A DNA stretch of 64,000 nucleotides, taken from assembly GCF_000725805.1 (NCBI RefSeq), contig NZ_KL647133.1, positions 124,001 through 188,000 on the forward strand, written 5' to 3'. Origin of the DNA: Streptomyces xanthophaeus. Its GTDB lineage: Bacteria; Actinomycetota; Actinomycetes; Streptomycetales; Streptomycetaceae. The position numbers and the translations under genes were made by a program. The notes beneath the pieces were generated by a model that was given only the letters and a program-made list of their open reading frames with translations, ran no database searches and was not told the origin of the DNA. Below are positions 27,047 to 37,997 of this stretch, piece after piece. Position 1 is the stretch's first letter, and the number at the start of each line of letters is the position of its first letter.

Positions 27047-27064
27047 GTAGATGGGGAGGTTCCG

Positions 27065-28408
27065 GTGTCCGACGTGGCTGTGGAACTGGTACTGCGCTCG
27101 ACGCGCGTCATCACCCCCGAGGGGACGCGCGCCGCCTCGGTGGCCGTCGCCGGCGGGAAGATCACGGCCGTGCTGGCGTACGAGGCCGAGGTACCGGCCG
27201 GAGCCCGGCTGGAGGACTTCGGCGACGACGTCCTGCTCCCCGGCCTGGTCGACACCCACGTCCACGTGAACGACCCGGGCCGCACCGAGTGGGAAGGGTT
27301 CTGGACGGCCACCCGCGCCGCCGCGGCCGGAGGCATCACCACGATCCTCGACATGCCGCTGAACTCCCTGCCGCCCACCACCACGACCGCCAACCTGCGC
27401 GTCAAGCAGGAGGTAGCCCGCGCCAAGGCGCACGTGGACGTCGGCTTCTGGGGCGGCGCCCTCCCGGACAACGTCAAGGACCTGCGCTCCCTGCACGACG
27501 CGGGCGTCTACGGCTTCAAGTGCTTCCTGTCGCCCTCGGGCGTGGACGAGTTCCCCGAGCTCGACCAGGAGCAGCTGGCCACCTCCCTCGCGGAGATCAC
27601 CGGCTTCGGAGGCCTGCTGATCGTGCACGCCGAGGACCCGCACCACCTGGAGTCGGCCCCGCAGAACCCGGGCCCCAAGTACGCGGACTTCCTGGCCTCC
27701 CGCCCCAAGGACGCGGAGAACACCGCGATCCAGAACCTGATCGACCAGGCGAAGCGGCTGAACGCGCGCGTCCACGTCCTGCACCTGTCCTCCTCCGACG
27801 CGCTGCCGCTGATCGCTGCCGCCAAGGCCGAGGGCGTGCAGATCACCGTCGAGTCCTGCCCCCACTTCCTCACCCTCACCGCCGAGGAAGTCCCGGACGG
27901 CGCCACCGAGTTCAAGTGCTGCCCGCCCATCCGCGAGGCCGCCAACCAGGACCTGCTCTGGGACGCGCTCGCCGACGGCACGATCGACTGCATCGTCTCC
28001 GACCACTCGCCCTCCACGGCGGACCTGAAGACCGGCGACTTCGCCACCGCGTGGGGCGGCATCTCCTCCCTCCAGCTGGGACTCCCGGCGATCTGGACCG
28101 AGGCGCGGCGCCGCGGACGCTCCCTGGAGGACGTCGTCCGCTGGATGTCGAGCGCCCCGGCAGCACTCGCGGGCCTCGCGCAGAAGGGCGCGATCGAGCC
28201 CGGCCGCGACGCCGACTTCGCGGTCCTCGCACCCGAAGAGACCTTCACCGTGGACCCCGCGGAACTGCACCACCGCAACCGGATCACGGCGTACGCGGGC
28301 AAGACCCTGCACGGCGTCGTGAAGTCCACCTGGCTGCGCGGTACGCAGATCGCCGACCACGGCACCCCGACCGAGCCCACGGGCCTCCTCCTCGAAAGGC
28401 AGAACTGA
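27065..28408 (+). CDS. allB: Allantoinase
   Basis: A 447-residue amidohydrolase that opens allantoin to allantoate. Metal ligands: H65 and H67 ([11 protein letters not shown]), K152 in GVYGFKCFL, the histidine of IVHAEDP and HVLHLSS, and Asp in VSDHSPST. The [14 protein letters not shown] and SDHSPST segments distinguish allantoinase from dihydropyrimidinase. The GTG at 27065 was chosen from the GGGGAGG ribosome site. It heads the allB-allantoicase operon, divergent from allR. Confidence 0.95.
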   Translation: MSDVAVELVLRSTRVITPEGTRAASVAVAGGKITAVLAYEAEVPAGARLEDFGDDVLLPGLVDTHVHVNDPGRTEWEGFWTATRAAAAGGITTILDMPLNSLPPTTTTANLRVKQEVARAKAHVDVGFWGGALPDNVKDLRSLHDAGVYGFKCFLSPSGVDEFPELDQEQLATSLAEITGFGGLLIVHAEDPHHLESAPQNPGPKYADFLASRPKDAENTAIQNLIDQAKRLNARVHVLHLSSSDALPLIAAAKAEGVQITVESCPHFLTLTAEEVPDGATEFKCCPPIREAANQDLLWDALADGTIDCIVSDHSPSTADLKTGDFATAWGGISSLQLGLPAIWTEARRRGRSLEDVVRWMSSAPAALAGLAQKGAIEPGRDADFAVLAPEETFTVDPAELHHRNRITAYAGKTLHGVVKSTWLRGTQIADHGTPTEPTGLLLERQN

Positions 28409-28410
28409 CA

Positions 28411-29529
28411 GTGGCGATTCCTTCTTTCACCGGTAACGCGAACCCGTACGGAGGCGGCGACCCGTACGCGGACTACCGCACCGCGGACTTCCCGTTCACC
28501 CAGTACGCGAACCTCGCCGCCCGTGAGCTGGGCGCCGGTGTCACCTTCGCCAACGACGAGTTCTTCGCCCAGCGCGAGAACCTGCTCATCGCCGAGGCCG
28601 CGCACTTCGACCCCGAGCACTTCGGCCACAAGGGCAAGATCATGGACGGCTGGGAGACCCGCCGCCGCCGTGGCGTCTCCGCCACCCAGCCCTGGCCGAC
28701 CCCCGAGGACCACGACTACGCCCTGGTGCGCCTCGGCGCGCCCGGCGTGATCCGCGGCATCGTCGTCGACACCGCCCACTTCCGCGGCAACATGCCGCAG
28801 GCCGTCTCCATCGAGGGCACCAACTGGGAAGGCGCGCTCGCGCCCACCCCGGAGGAGCTCCTCGGCGAGGACGTCAAGTGGACCACCCTCGTCCCGCGCA
28901 CCGCGGTCGGCGGCCACGCGGCCAACGGCTTCGAGGTCACCGCCGAGCAGCGCTTCACCCACCTGCGCGTCAACCAGCACCCCGACGGCGGCATCGCCCG
29001 CCTGCGCGTGTACGGCGAGGTCGTACCGGACCCGCAGTGGCTCGCCACCCTGGGCACCTTCGACGTCGTGGCGCTGGAGAACGGCGGCTCGGTGGAGGAC
29101 GCCTCCAACCGCTTCTACTCGCCGCCGACCAACACCATCAACCCGGGCCGCTCCCGCAAGATGGACGACGGCTGGGAGACCGCCCGCCGCCGCGACAACG
29201 GCAACGACTGGATCCGCTACCAGCTCGTCGCCGAGTCCGAGATCCGCGCCGTCGAGATCGACACCGCCTACCTCAAGGGCAACTCGGCCGGCTGGGCCTC
29301 GCTGTCCGTCAAGACGGGCGAGGAGGGCGAGTGGACGGAGTTCCTGCCGCGCACCCGCCTGCAGCCCGACACCAACCACCGCTTCGTGCTCGACGCCCCG
29401 GCGGTCGGCACCCACGTCCGGATCGACATCTTCCCGGACGGCGGCTTCTCCCGCCTGCGCCTGTACGGCTCCCTGACGGAGACCGGTACGGCCGCGCACA
29501 CCGCCCGCCACCAGGAGCTGGGCGGCTGA
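28411..29529 (+). CDS. alc: Allantoicase
   Basis: A 372-residue protein of two tandem allantoicase (jelly-roll) domains, each with a KxMDDGWETxRRR-type motif: KIMDGWETRRRRG near residue 75 and RKMDDGWETARRRD near residue 250. It hydrolyses allantoate to ureidoglycolate and urea, so this organism uses the allantoicase rather than the allantoate amidohydrolase route. The GTG starts two bases after the allB stop with a weak GAAAGG site, so it is probably translated by coupling. The next enzyme, ureidoglycolate lyase, is not in the window. Confidence 0.94.
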   Translation: MAIPSFTGNANPYGGGDPYADYRTADFPFTQYANLAARELGAGVTFANDEFFAQRENLLIAEAAHFDPEHFGHKGKIMDGWETRRRRGVSATQPWPTPEDHDYALVRLGAPGVIRGIVVDTAHFRGNMPQAVSIEGTNWEGALAPTPEELLGEDVKWTTLVPRTAVGGHAANGFEVTAEQRFTHLRVNQHPDGGIARLRVYGEVVPDPQWLATLGTFDVVALENGGSVEDASNRFYSPPTNTINPGRSRKMDDGWETARRRDNGNDWIRYQLVAESEIRAVEIDTAYLKGNSAGWASLSVKTGEEGEWTEFLPRTRLQPDTNHRFVLDAPAVGTHVRIDIFPDGGFSRLRLYGSLTETGTAAHTARHQELGG

Positions 29530-29584
29530 CGCCCAGGAACTGACCCGCACCCGGGGGCCGACACCCCCGGGGCGCGCACGGCCC

Positions 29585-29615
29585 GCAGGGGCGCACCCAC
29601 AGGGTGCGCCCCTGC
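29585..29615 (+). terminator. Strong terminator after alc
   Basis: Perfect 14-bp stem GCAGGGGCGCACCC / GGGTGCGCCCCTGC with a 3-base loop; the tightest hairpin in the window. Confidence 0.85.
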
Positions 29616-29761
29616 GGCGTACCCGCCGCCAGGGCTACGCCGGCAGGAATGCGGCCCGGTGTCCTCGCGCGCCGCACCGATGAGTTCGCGGCCCGCCGCG
29701 AGTCTGAACCCCTGAGTGCGCGATCCGCCAGGACGCACCACCGAACAAGGAGTGCAGAGCC

Positions 29762-30379
29762 ATGGGCAAGCTGACCCTCACCACCTTCCTCACCCTCGAC
29801 GGCGTGATGCAGGGCCCCGGCGGGCCGCAGGAGGACACCACCGGCGGGTTCGAGTACGGGGGCTGGGTCGTGCCGTTCGCCGACGAGGGCATGGGGGAGT
29901 TCGTCACAGAGGTCTTCGACCGGGCCGGAGCCTTCCTGCTCGGGCGCCGCACCTACGAGATCTTCGCGGGGTACTGGCCGCAGCACGACGACCCGGCCGA
30001 CCCCGTCGCGGGCCGCCTCAACCGGCTCCCCAAGTACGTGGCCTCGACCACCCTGAAGGAGCCGTCCTGGGCCGGGACCACCGTGATCGACGGGGAGAAC
30101 CTCCAGAGCGAGATCGTCCGGGTCAAGGACGCGCTCGACGGCGAGCTCCAGGTGCACGGCAGCGGGGCGCTGGCGCAGTGGCTGCTGGCCCGGGACCTGG
30201 TGGACGAGCTGAACCTGCTGGTCTTCCCCGTGTTCCTGGGGGCCGGCCGCAAGCTGTTCTCGACGGGAGGGCTGCCGACGGCCTTCGAGCTCACGACCTC
30301 GCGCACCACCGGCAGCGGTACGGCCCTGCACACCTACCGGGTGAAGGGCCGCGCCGAGTTCGGCACCTTCGGGGACTGA
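29762..30379 (+). CDS. Dihydrofolate reductase-like (RibD C-terminal) protein
   Basis: 205 residues of the RibD_C/DHFR fold: TTFLTLDGVMQGPGG at the start, FLLGRRTYEIFAGYWP, the GSGALAQWLLARDLVDELNLLVFPVFLGAGRKLF block near residue 130. Such YwjB/YyaP-like proteins are NADPH-dependent reductases of unknown substrate. AAGGAG precedes the ATG. Single gene after the alc terminator. Confidence 0.87.
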   Translation: MGKLTLTTFLTLDGVMQGPGGPQEDTTGGFEYGGWVVPFADEGMGEFVTEVFDRAGAFLLGRRTYEIFAGYWPQHDDPADPVAGRLNRLPKYVASTTLKEPSWAGTTVIDGENLQSEIVRVKDALDGELQVHGSGALAQWLLARDLVDELNLLVFPVFLGAGRKLFSTGGLPTAFELTTSRTTGSGTALHTYRVKGRAEFGTFGD

Positions 30380-30488
30380 CCGGCCCGGACCGTAAAGCGG
30401 TCGACCTGCATGATCGGCTCGGATAGCGTGGGCGCGCACCCGTGCGAGCCGCCGAAGCCTCCACTCCGTCACAGCCGTTGGAGACCCG

Positions 30489-31412
30489 GTGACCACCGCC
30501 TCGCCCGCCCTCGCCCCAGCAGGACCCACCGCCCCCCGCCGGACCTGGACCGCCGACCTGCCCGTCCTGGCCGTGGCCGTCGTCTGGGGCGGCAGCTACC
30601 TCGCGGCGAAGGGCATCACCACCACCCACACCGTGATCGCGGTGCTCGTCCTGCGCTTCGCGCTGGTGCTGCCCGTCCTGGTGGCCACCGGCTGGCAGCG
30701 GCTGCGCGTGCTGACCCCCGCCCAGCTGCGCGGGGCGGGTCTGCTGGGCGGCGTACTAGGCGGGATCTTCCTGCTGGAGACCTACGGGGTGGTGCACACC
30801 TCCGCCACCAACGCCGGGCTGATCATCAGCCTCACCATGATCTTCACCCCGCTCGCCGAGGCCGCCCTCCGGCGCGAGGCACCCCCGGCCGCCTTCCTCG
30901 GCGCCGCGGCCGTCTCCGTCGCCGGGGTCGTCCTGCTCACCCAGGGCGGGGGCTTCACCGCCCCCGGGCTCGGTGACCTGCTCATCCTCGGCGCGGCGCT
31001 CGCCCGGACCCTGCACGTGCTGCTGATGGCGCGGATCAAGTCCGTCCAGGACGCCGACTCGCTCTCCCTGACCACGGTGCAGCTCGGCGGCGCCGTCCTC
31101 GTCTTCGCCGTACTGGCCGCCGTACCGGGCACCGGCGACACCCCCTGGGCCGCGGCCGCCGACTTCGGGCCCGCCGAATGGGCCGGTCTGGTCTTCCTCT
31201 CCGTCTTCTGCACCCTCTTCGCCTTCTTCGTGCAGATGTGGGCCGTACGGCGCACCTCGCCCTCCCGCGTCAGCCTGCTGCTCGGCACCGAACCGCTGTG
31301 GGCGGCCGCCGCGGGCATCGCCATCGGCGGCGAGCACCTCGGCGTCACCGGATTCGCCGGGGCGGCCCTGGTCCTCGCGGGCACCGCGTGGGGGCGGCGC
31401 GCGGCGGGCTGA
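30489..31412 (+). CDS. EamA/DMT-family membrane transporter
   Basis: 307 residues with ten predicted membrane helices in two EamA repeats (VVWGGSYLAAKGI... and ...GTEPLWAAAAGIAIGGEHLG). Probably exports a small metabolite. GTG start with GGAG six bases upstream. No functional clue from neighbours. Confidence 0.88.
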   Translation: MTTASPALAPAGPTAPRRTWTADLPVLAVAVVWGGSYLAAKGITTTHTVIAVLVLRFALVLPVLVATGWQRLRVLTPAQLRGAGLLGGVLGGIFLLETYGVVHTSATNAGLIISLTMIFTPLAEAALRREAPPAAFLGAAAVSVAGVVLLTQGGGFTAPGLGDLLILGAALARTLHVLLMARIKSVQDADSLSLTTVQLGGAVLVFAVLAAVPGTGDTPWAAAADFGPAEWAGLVFLSVFCTLFAFFVQMWAVRRTSPSRVSLLLGTEPLWAAAAGIAIGGEHLGVTGFAGAALVLAGTAWGRRAAG

Positions 31413-31493
31413 ACGATTGTCCGGATCAGGCCCCCCGGAGCATGATCCGCCCGTCGTACTGTGGCCTCCATGCCCGCCCACACACGGGCCTGG

Positions 31494-32498
31494 TCACAGG
31501 TCCGGGAGCTCCTCCAGCCGTACCCGGCGCCGCTCCCGGCGCGACAGCTCGCACGCCTCCGCGACCCGGAGTGCGGCGAGCGCCTCGACGCCCTCGCAGA
31601 GGTTGGGCCCTTCGCCGCGCACCAGCCGGACGAAGGCCGCCAGCTCCGCCTCGTAGGCCGGGCCGAACCGCTCCAGGAAGCCGGTCCACGGCTTGGTCGC
31701 GGGCGGCGGGCCGTGCGGTTCCGTCGAGGCGATGGGCGTACGGTCGTCCAGCCCGGCGGAGACCTGGTCCAGCTCCCCGGCCAGCTCCATCCGCACGTCG
31801 TACCCGGCGCCGTTGCACCGGGTGCCGGTGGAGCTGACGAGCGTCCCGTCGTCCAGGGTCAGCACCGCCGCGGCCGTGTCCACGTCACCGGTCTCGCGGA
31901 ACTGCGGGGGCCCCGCATCGGACCCGGCCGCGTAGACCTCGGTCACCTCGTGCCCGGTCACCCAGCGGACCATGTCGAAGTCGTGCACCATGCAGTCCCG
32001 GAAGAGACCGCCGGATCCGGCCAGGTACGAGGCGTCCGGCGGCGCCGGATCCGCCGTCATCGTGCGGATGGTGTGCAGCCGGCCCAGGGCGCCGGAGCGG
32101 ACCAGATCCCGGGCGGTGGCGAAGCCCGCGTCGAAGCGGCGCATGAAGCCCAGCTGGAGCACCCCGCCCAGCGCGCTCACCTCGCGCAGCACCGCAAGGG
32201 TGCGGGCCAGGTCCGGGGCCACGGGCTTCTCGCAGAACACCGGCAGCCCGCCGCGCACCGCCCGTACCACCAGCTCCGCGTGCCCGGCGGTGGCGCAGGC
32301 CACCACCACCGCGTCCACGCCCCAGGTGAAGACCTGTTCCACGGAGGGCGCGGCGGTCGCCCCGAGCCGGTCGGCCAGCCGGGCCGCCCGCGCGGGGTCG
32401 GCGTCGGCGAGCAGGAGCGAGCCCGCGTCCGGACGGCGGGCCAGGGCCGCCGCATGGAACGAGCCGATCCGTCCCGTCCCGATGAGCCCGATGCGCAT
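31494..32498 (-). CDS. Gfo/Idh/MocA-family oxidoreductase (inositol dehydrogenase-like)
   Basis: 334 residues. Rossmann motif GLIGTGRIGSFHAAALA at the N-terminus, the CEKPV catalytic lysine motif near residue 91, and DCMVHDFDMVRWVTG in the substrate domain, as in myo-inositol 2-dehydrogenase. NAD(P)-dependent oxidation of a sugar or cyclitol is expected. It is divergent from a sugar ABC operon with a ROK kinase, which supports a carbohydrate substrate. Ribosome site weak, so the start could be three codons upstream. Confidence 0.87.
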   Translation of the reverse strand: MRIGLIGTGRIGSFHAAALARRPDAGSLLLADADPARAARLADRLGATAAPSVEQVFTWGVDAVVVACATAGHAELVVRAVRGGLPVFCEKPVAPDLARTLAVLREVSALGGVLQLGFMRRFDAGFATARDLVRSGALGRLHTIRTMTADPAPPDASYLAGSGGLFRDCMVHDFDMVRWVTGHEVTEVYAAGSDAGPPQFRETGDVDTAAAVLTLDDGTLVSSTGTRCNGAGYDVRMELAGELDQVSAGLDDRTPIASTEPHGPPPATKPWTGFLERFGPAYEAELAAFVRLVRGEGPNLCEGVEALAALRVAEACELSRRERRRVRLEELPDL

Positions 32499-32661
32499 GC
32501 ACTCAACGTGACCCCGTACGGGGGACCTGTCAATCTGCCCGGGCACGCCCCGATGACCCTTCATGGTCCACTGTGGCGGATACTGGGCGGCTGGAACCGG
32601 AATGACCGAATCATGACGGACGAGATGACGGACGAGACGGACGAGGGAAGGGCGCGGCGAC

Positions 32662-33672
32662 GTGGCTAGGGTTCGGACAGGGGTGCGCGTCGTGGGCGCC
32701 GTCCTCGCGGCGGTGCTGGGAGCCTCGCTCGTGGGCTGCAGCAGCACGGGCGGCAAGCGCGCCGAGGAGCGGGCGAAGGCCGCCGAGGCGGGCCGGCCGG
32801 CCGTGTCCACCCCGCGCTGGACCTTCGCGATGGTCACCCACGCGGGCGACGGCGACACCTTCTGGGACATCGTCCAGAAGGGCGCCAAGGAAGCGGCCGC
32901 GAAGGACAACATCAACTTCGTCTACGCCCACGACGACCAGGCACAGCAGCAGGCGCAGTTCGTGCAGAACGCCATCGACCAGAAGGTCGACGGGATCATC
33001 GTGAGCCTCGCCAAGCCGGAGGCCCTCAAGGACGTCATCGGCAAGGCCGTCAAGGCCGGCATCCCGGTGGTCACCGTGAACTCCGGATCCGCCCAGTCCG
33101 CCGCGTACGGGGCCCTCACCCACATCGGCCAGGACGAGGAGATCGCCGGCGAGGCGGTCGGCACCGAGCTGAACAAGCGCGGCCGCAAGAAGGCCGTCTG
33201 CGTCCTGCACGAACAGGGCAACGTGGGCCACGAGCAGCGCTGCGCCGGAGCGAAGAAGACCTTCTCCGGCACGATGGAGAACCTGTACGTCGAGGGCACC
33301 AACATGCCCTCCGTCCAGGCCGCCCTCCAGGCGAAGCTCCAGGCCGACCCCTCCGTCGACGCGATCCTCACCCTCGGCGCCCCCTTCGCCCCGACCGCCG
33401 TCAAGGCCAAGGACGCGGCGGGCAGCAAGGCCGAGGTGGACACCTTCGACCTCAACGAGTCGGTGGCCCGCGACCTGAAGTCCGGCGCCCTCGGCTTCGC
33501 CGTGGACCAGCAGCCCTACCTGCAGGGTTACGAGGCCGTCGACCTGCTCTGGCTCTACCGCTACAACGCGGACGTGCTCGGCGGCGGCCGCCCGGTCCTC
33601 ACCGGACCGCAGATCGTCACCGCGGACCAGGCGGCCGAGCTGGAGGAGTTCATCAAGCGGGGCAGCCGATGA
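32662..33672 (+). CDS. Sugar ABC transporter substrate-binding lipoprotein
   Basis: 336 residues. Lipoprotein signal with lipobox LVGC at residue ~28, then a periplasmic-binding-protein type I fold ([62 protein letters not shown]) of the ribose/inositol branch. GTG start. First gene of a five-gene operon with permease, ATPase, ROK kinase and a membrane protein. Confidence 0.92.
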   Translation: MARVRTGVRVVGAVLAAVLGASLVGCSSTGGKRAEERAKAAEAGRPAVSTPRWTFAMVTHAGDGDTFWDIVQKGAKEAAAKDNINFVYAHDDQAQQQAQFVQNAIDQKVDGIIVSLAKPEALKDVIGKAVKAGIPVVTVNSGSAQSAAYGALTHIGQDEEIAGEAVGTELNKRGRKKAVCVLHEQGNVGHEQRCAGAKKTFSGTMENLYVEGTNMPSVQAALQAKLQADPSVDAILTLGAPFAPTAVKAKDAAGSKAEVDTFDLNESVARDLKSGALGFAVDQQPYLQGYEAVDLLWLYRYNADVLGGGRPVLTGPQIVTADQAAELEEFIKRGSR

Positions 33673-34696
33673 GCGCGTCCGCCGCCGTGGACGAACGGCT
33701 GGCGCCCACCTCGCTGGTGCGCAGACTGCTGGGCCGTCCGGAGCTGGGCGCCGTGGTCGGCGCCGCGGCCGTGTTCGTCTTCTTCTCCTTCGCCGCCGAC
33801 AGCTTCCTGCAGGCGTCCAGCCTGAGCACGGTCCTGTATTCGGCCTCCACCATCGGGATCATGGCGGTCCCGGTGGCCCTGCTGATGATCGGCGGCGAGT
33901 TCGACCTCTCCGCCGGCGTCATGGTCACCACCTCGGCGCTGTTCAGCTCGATGTTCAGCTACCAGATGACCGCCAACGTCTGGGTCGGCGTCCTGGTGTC
34001 CCTGCTGGTCACCCTGGCGATCGGCTTCTTCAACGGGTTCATGCTGACCCGCACCAAGCTGCCGAGCTTCATCATCACGCTCGGCACCTTCCTGATGCTG
34101 ACCGGCCTGAACCTCGGCTTCACCAAGCTGATCAGTGGCTCCGTCTCCACCAAGTCGATCGCCGACATGGAGGGCTTCTCCTCGGCCCGCGCCCTGTTCG
34201 CCTCGCAGTGGAACATCGGCTCGGTCACCCTGAAGGTCACTATCCTGTGGTGGTTCGTCCTGGTCGCCGTGGCCACCTGGATCCTGCTGCGCACCCGCGC
34301 CGGGAACTGGATCTTCGCCGTGGGCGGCGGGGCCGACGCGGCCCGCGCGACCGGCGTACCCGTCGTGAAGACCCGCATCGGGCTCTACATGGGCGTCGCC
34401 CTGTGCGCCTGGATCTCCGGGCAGCACATCCTCTTCTCCTTCGACGTGGTCCAGTCGGGCGAGGGCGTCGGCAACGAGTTCCTGTACATCATCGCGGCCG
34501 TCATCGGCGGCTGCCTGATGACCGGCGGCTACGGCTCCGCCATCGGCTCGGCCGTCGGAGCCTTCATCTTCGGCATGACCAGCAACGGCATCGTGTACGC
34601 CCAGTGGAACCCGGACTGGTTCAAGTTCTTCCTCGGTGCGATGCTCCTGCTGGCCACGCTGCTCAACGCATGGGTCCGCAAGCGGGCGGAGGCGAA

Positions 34697-34700
<4 letters not shown>
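33669..34700 (+). CDS. Sugar ABC transporter permease (RbsC-type)
   Basis: 343 residues, about ten membrane helices, with the family segments [33 protein letters not shown] and [21 protein letters not shown]. Overlaps the binding-protein stop by 4 bases and the ATPase start by 4 bases. Confidence 0.93.
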
Positions 34701-35533
<833 letters not shown>

Positions 35534-35549
35534 GGGACGGCCCGACTCG

Positions 35550-36719
35550 ATGAGCACGTACCGGGATTTCGCGCTCGCCCACCGTGGCGCGGCGCGGGGC
35601 ACCGTCCTGCGGACCGTCGGGACCCGTGAGCGCCGGTCGCACCTGACCGCCCCGCGCGTCCCGACCGTCGGCATCGACATCGGCGGCACCAAGGTGATGG
35701 CGGGCGTCGTCGACGCCGACGGGGTCATCCTGGAGAAGATCCGCACCGAGACCCCGGACAAGTCGAAGAGCCCCAAGGTCGTCGAGGACACCATCGTCGA
35801 ACTGGTGCTGGACCTCTCCGACCGGCACGACGTGCACGCCGTGGGCATCGGCGCGGCCGGCTGGGTCGACGCGGACCGTTCCCGGGTCCTGTTCGCACCC
35901 CACCTGGCCTGGCGCGACGAGCCGCTGCGCGACGCCCTCCAGTCCCGGCTCGCGGTCCCGGTCATGGTCGACAACGATGCCAACACCGCAGCCTGGGCGG
36001 AATGGCGCTTCGGCGCCGGACGCGGCGAGGACCACCTCGTCATGATCACCCTCGGTACCGGCATCGGCGGGGCCATCCTCGAAGGCGGCCAGGTCAAGCG
36101 CGGCCGGTACGGCGTGGCCGGCGAGTTCGGCCACATGCAGGTCGTCCCCGGCGGTCACCGCTGCCCCTGCGGCAACCGCGGCTGCTGGGAGCAGTACAGC
36201 TCCGGCAACGCCCTGGTCCGCGAGGCCCGCGAACTGGCCGCCGCCGACTCCCCGGTCGCCTACAACATCATCGCCCGGGTCGGCGGCAACGTCTCCGAGA
36301 TCACCGGCCCGCTGATCACCGAGCTGGCCCGCGAGGGCGACGCCATGTGCGTCGAACTGCTCCAGGACATCGGCCAGTGGCTCGGCGTCGGCATCGCCAA
36401 CCTCGCCGCCGCCCTCGACCCGTCCTGCTTCGTCATCGGCGGCGGCGTCAGCGCTGCCGACGACCTGCTGATCGGCCCCGCCCGGGACGCCTTCCGCCGC
36501 CACCTCACCGGCCGCGGCTACCGGCCCGAGGCCCGCATCGCCAAGGCGCAGCTCGGCCCCGAGGCGGGGATGGTCGGCGCCGCCGACCTCTCGCGGCTCG
36601 TCGCCCGCCGCTTCCGCCGGGCCACCCGTCGCCGGGTGGAGCGGTACGAGCGCTACGCGCAGCTGGGCCGGCGCATCGCCGCGGCCCCCACGGAATCCAA
36701 GGACGACGAACAGCAGTGA
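35550..36719 (+). CDS. ROK-family sugar kinase (glucokinase-like)
   Basis: 389 residues. ATP motif VGIDIGGTKVMAGVV after a 40-residue N-terminal extension, catalytic MVDNDANTAAWAEWRFGAG, ROK signature GTGIGGAILEGGQVKRGRYGVAGEFGHM, and the zinc motif CPCGNRGCWE. No HTH, so a kinase rather than a ROK repressor. It probably phosphorylates the sugar brought in by the ABC transporter. The N-terminal extension and basic C-terminal RRFRRATRRRVERYERY are longer than in GlkA. Confidence 0.9.
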   Translation: MSTYRDFALAHRGAARGTVLRTVGTRERRSHLTAPRVPTVGIDIGGTKVMAGVVDADGVILEKIRTETPDKSKSPKVVEDTIVELVLDLSDRHDVHAVGIGAAGWVDADRSRVLFAPHLAWRDEPLRDALQSRLAVPVMVDNDANTAAWAEWRFGAGRGEDHLVMITLGTGIGGAILEGGQVKRGRYGVAGEFGHMQVVPGGHRCPCGNRGCWEQYSSGNALVREARELAAADSPVAYNIIARVGGNVSEITGPLITELAREGDAMCVELLQDIGQWLGVGIANLAAALDPSCFVIGGGVSAADDLLIGPARDAFRRHLTGRGYRPEARIAKAQLGPEAGMVGAADLSRLVARRFRRATRRRVERYERYAQLGRRIAAAPTESKDDEQQ

Positions 36720-37306
36720 CGCCCCCTTCCCTGCCCCGCCAGGCCTCCGCACCCGACGGCGACTCCGTACCGCCGCCGCCCGCCGAGGACCGCAAGCACG
36801 TCGTCCGGCGCCGCTGGATCACCGCGATCATCATCCTGCTGCTGGTCGGCGTCCCCGCGGGCTACCTCGCCGTGTCCGCGCAGCAGAGCCGCCAGAGCGG
36901 CCGCGACAAGGCGGCCAAGGTCGGCGCCACCAAGGTGCGCCCCGGCTGGCCTTCGCGGGTGCAGCGCAGCATCTACGAGGTGCCGATCCCGGACAAGGCC
37001 TGGCGGGTCGGCTTCCTGGAGACGAACAACTGGCGCACCAGCCGGCTGTACACCCAGTTCGCGGTCACACCGCCGGAGCTGGACGCCTTCCTCACCTCGG
37101 TCGGCTCCAGCCGCGAGGAGCTGACCCCCGGGGTGTCGATCTCCGCGCACGACACCTCGGTCGCGGGCTGGAACTGGAAGACCCACGACGAGTGGCTCGG
37201 CACCACCCTCGAACAGGACGACCCGCGGCCCACCCGGGACATCACCGTGGACCTCACGGACCCCAAGGTCTCCAAGGTCTACGTGGTCTCCTCGACCACC
37301 CCCTGA
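36716..37306 (+). CDS. Membrane-anchored protein of unknown function
   Basis: 196 residues: proline-rich cytoplasmic N-terminus, one helix at about 35-52 (WITAIIILLLVGVPAGYLAV), then a ~140-residue external domain (ETNNWRTSRLYTQFAVTPPELDAFLTSVG) ending in STTP. Overlaps the kinase stop by GTGA, so it is the last gene of the sugar operon. Not a known family to me. Confidence 0.8.
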   Translation: MTPPSLPRQASAPDGDSVPPPPAEDRKHVVRRRWITAIIILLLVGVPAGYLAVSAQQSRQSGRDKAAKVGATKVRPGWPSRVQRSIYEVPIPDKAWRVGFLETNNWRTSRLYTQFAVTPPELDAFLTSVGSSREELTPGVSISAHDTSVAGWNWKTHDEWLGTTLEQDDPRPTRDITVDLTDPKVSKVYVVSSTTP

Positions 37307-37334
37307 GGTTCCGTTCCGCCGCTAGCCTGGGATC

Positions 37335-37967
37335 ATGAAGTTCACCAAGCGGCTGCACTCCTGCGTCCAGCTGGAGAAGGACGGGCACACGCTCGTCATC
37401 GACCCGGGCGCCTTCAGCGAACCGGACGCGGGCCTGGGGGCGGACGCCCTGCTGGTCACGCACGAGCACCCCGACCACTTCGAGGAGGGCCGGCTGCGGG
37501 CCGCGCTCGACGCGAACCCGGCGGCGTCCCTGTGGACCCTGCGCAGCGTCGCGGACCGGCTCGCCCCCGCCTACCCGGGCCGGGTGCACACCGTGGGCCA
37601 CGGGGACACCTTCACCGCGGCCGGGTTCGAGGTGCAGGTGCACGGCGAACTGCACGCGGTGATCCACCCCGACCTGCCGCGGATCACCAATGTCGGCTAC
37701 CTCGTGGACGGTTCCCTCTTCCACCCCGGCGACGCGCTGACCGTGCCCGACGCCCCGGTCGACACCCTGATGCTCCCGGTGCACGCCCCCTGGAACAAGG
37801 TCTCCGAGGTGATCGACTACCTCCGCGAGGTCAAGCCGCGGCGCGCCTTCGACGTCCACGACGCGTACCTGTCCGACATCGCCAGGCCGGTCTACGACAC
37901 GGTCCTGGGCGCCCTCGGCGGCTCCGACCACGGACGACTCACCGCCGGGGACAGCACGCAACTGTGA
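37335..37967 (+). CDS. Metallo-beta-lactamase-fold hydrolase (UlaG-like)
   Basis: 210 residues. MKFTKRLHSCVQLEKDGHTLVIDPG start and the metal motif THEHPDHF; later histidines in HPGDAL and HDAYLSD. This is the L-ascorbate-6-P lactonase/UPF0173-like branch; substrate unknown. Confidence 0.87.
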   Translation: MKFTKRLHSCVQLEKDGHTLVIDPGAFSEPDAGLGADALLVTHEHPDHFEEGRLRAALDANPAASLWTLRSVADRLAPAYPGRVHTVGHGDTFTAAGFEVQVHGELHAVIHPDLPRITNVGYLVDGSLFHPGDALTVPDAPVDTLMLPVHAPWNKVSEVIDYLREVKPRRAFDVHDAYLSDIARPVYDTVLGALGGSDHGRLTAGDSTQL

Positions 37968-37997
37968 CTGTCGGTGCCGGGCGGTAGGTTGGGACGC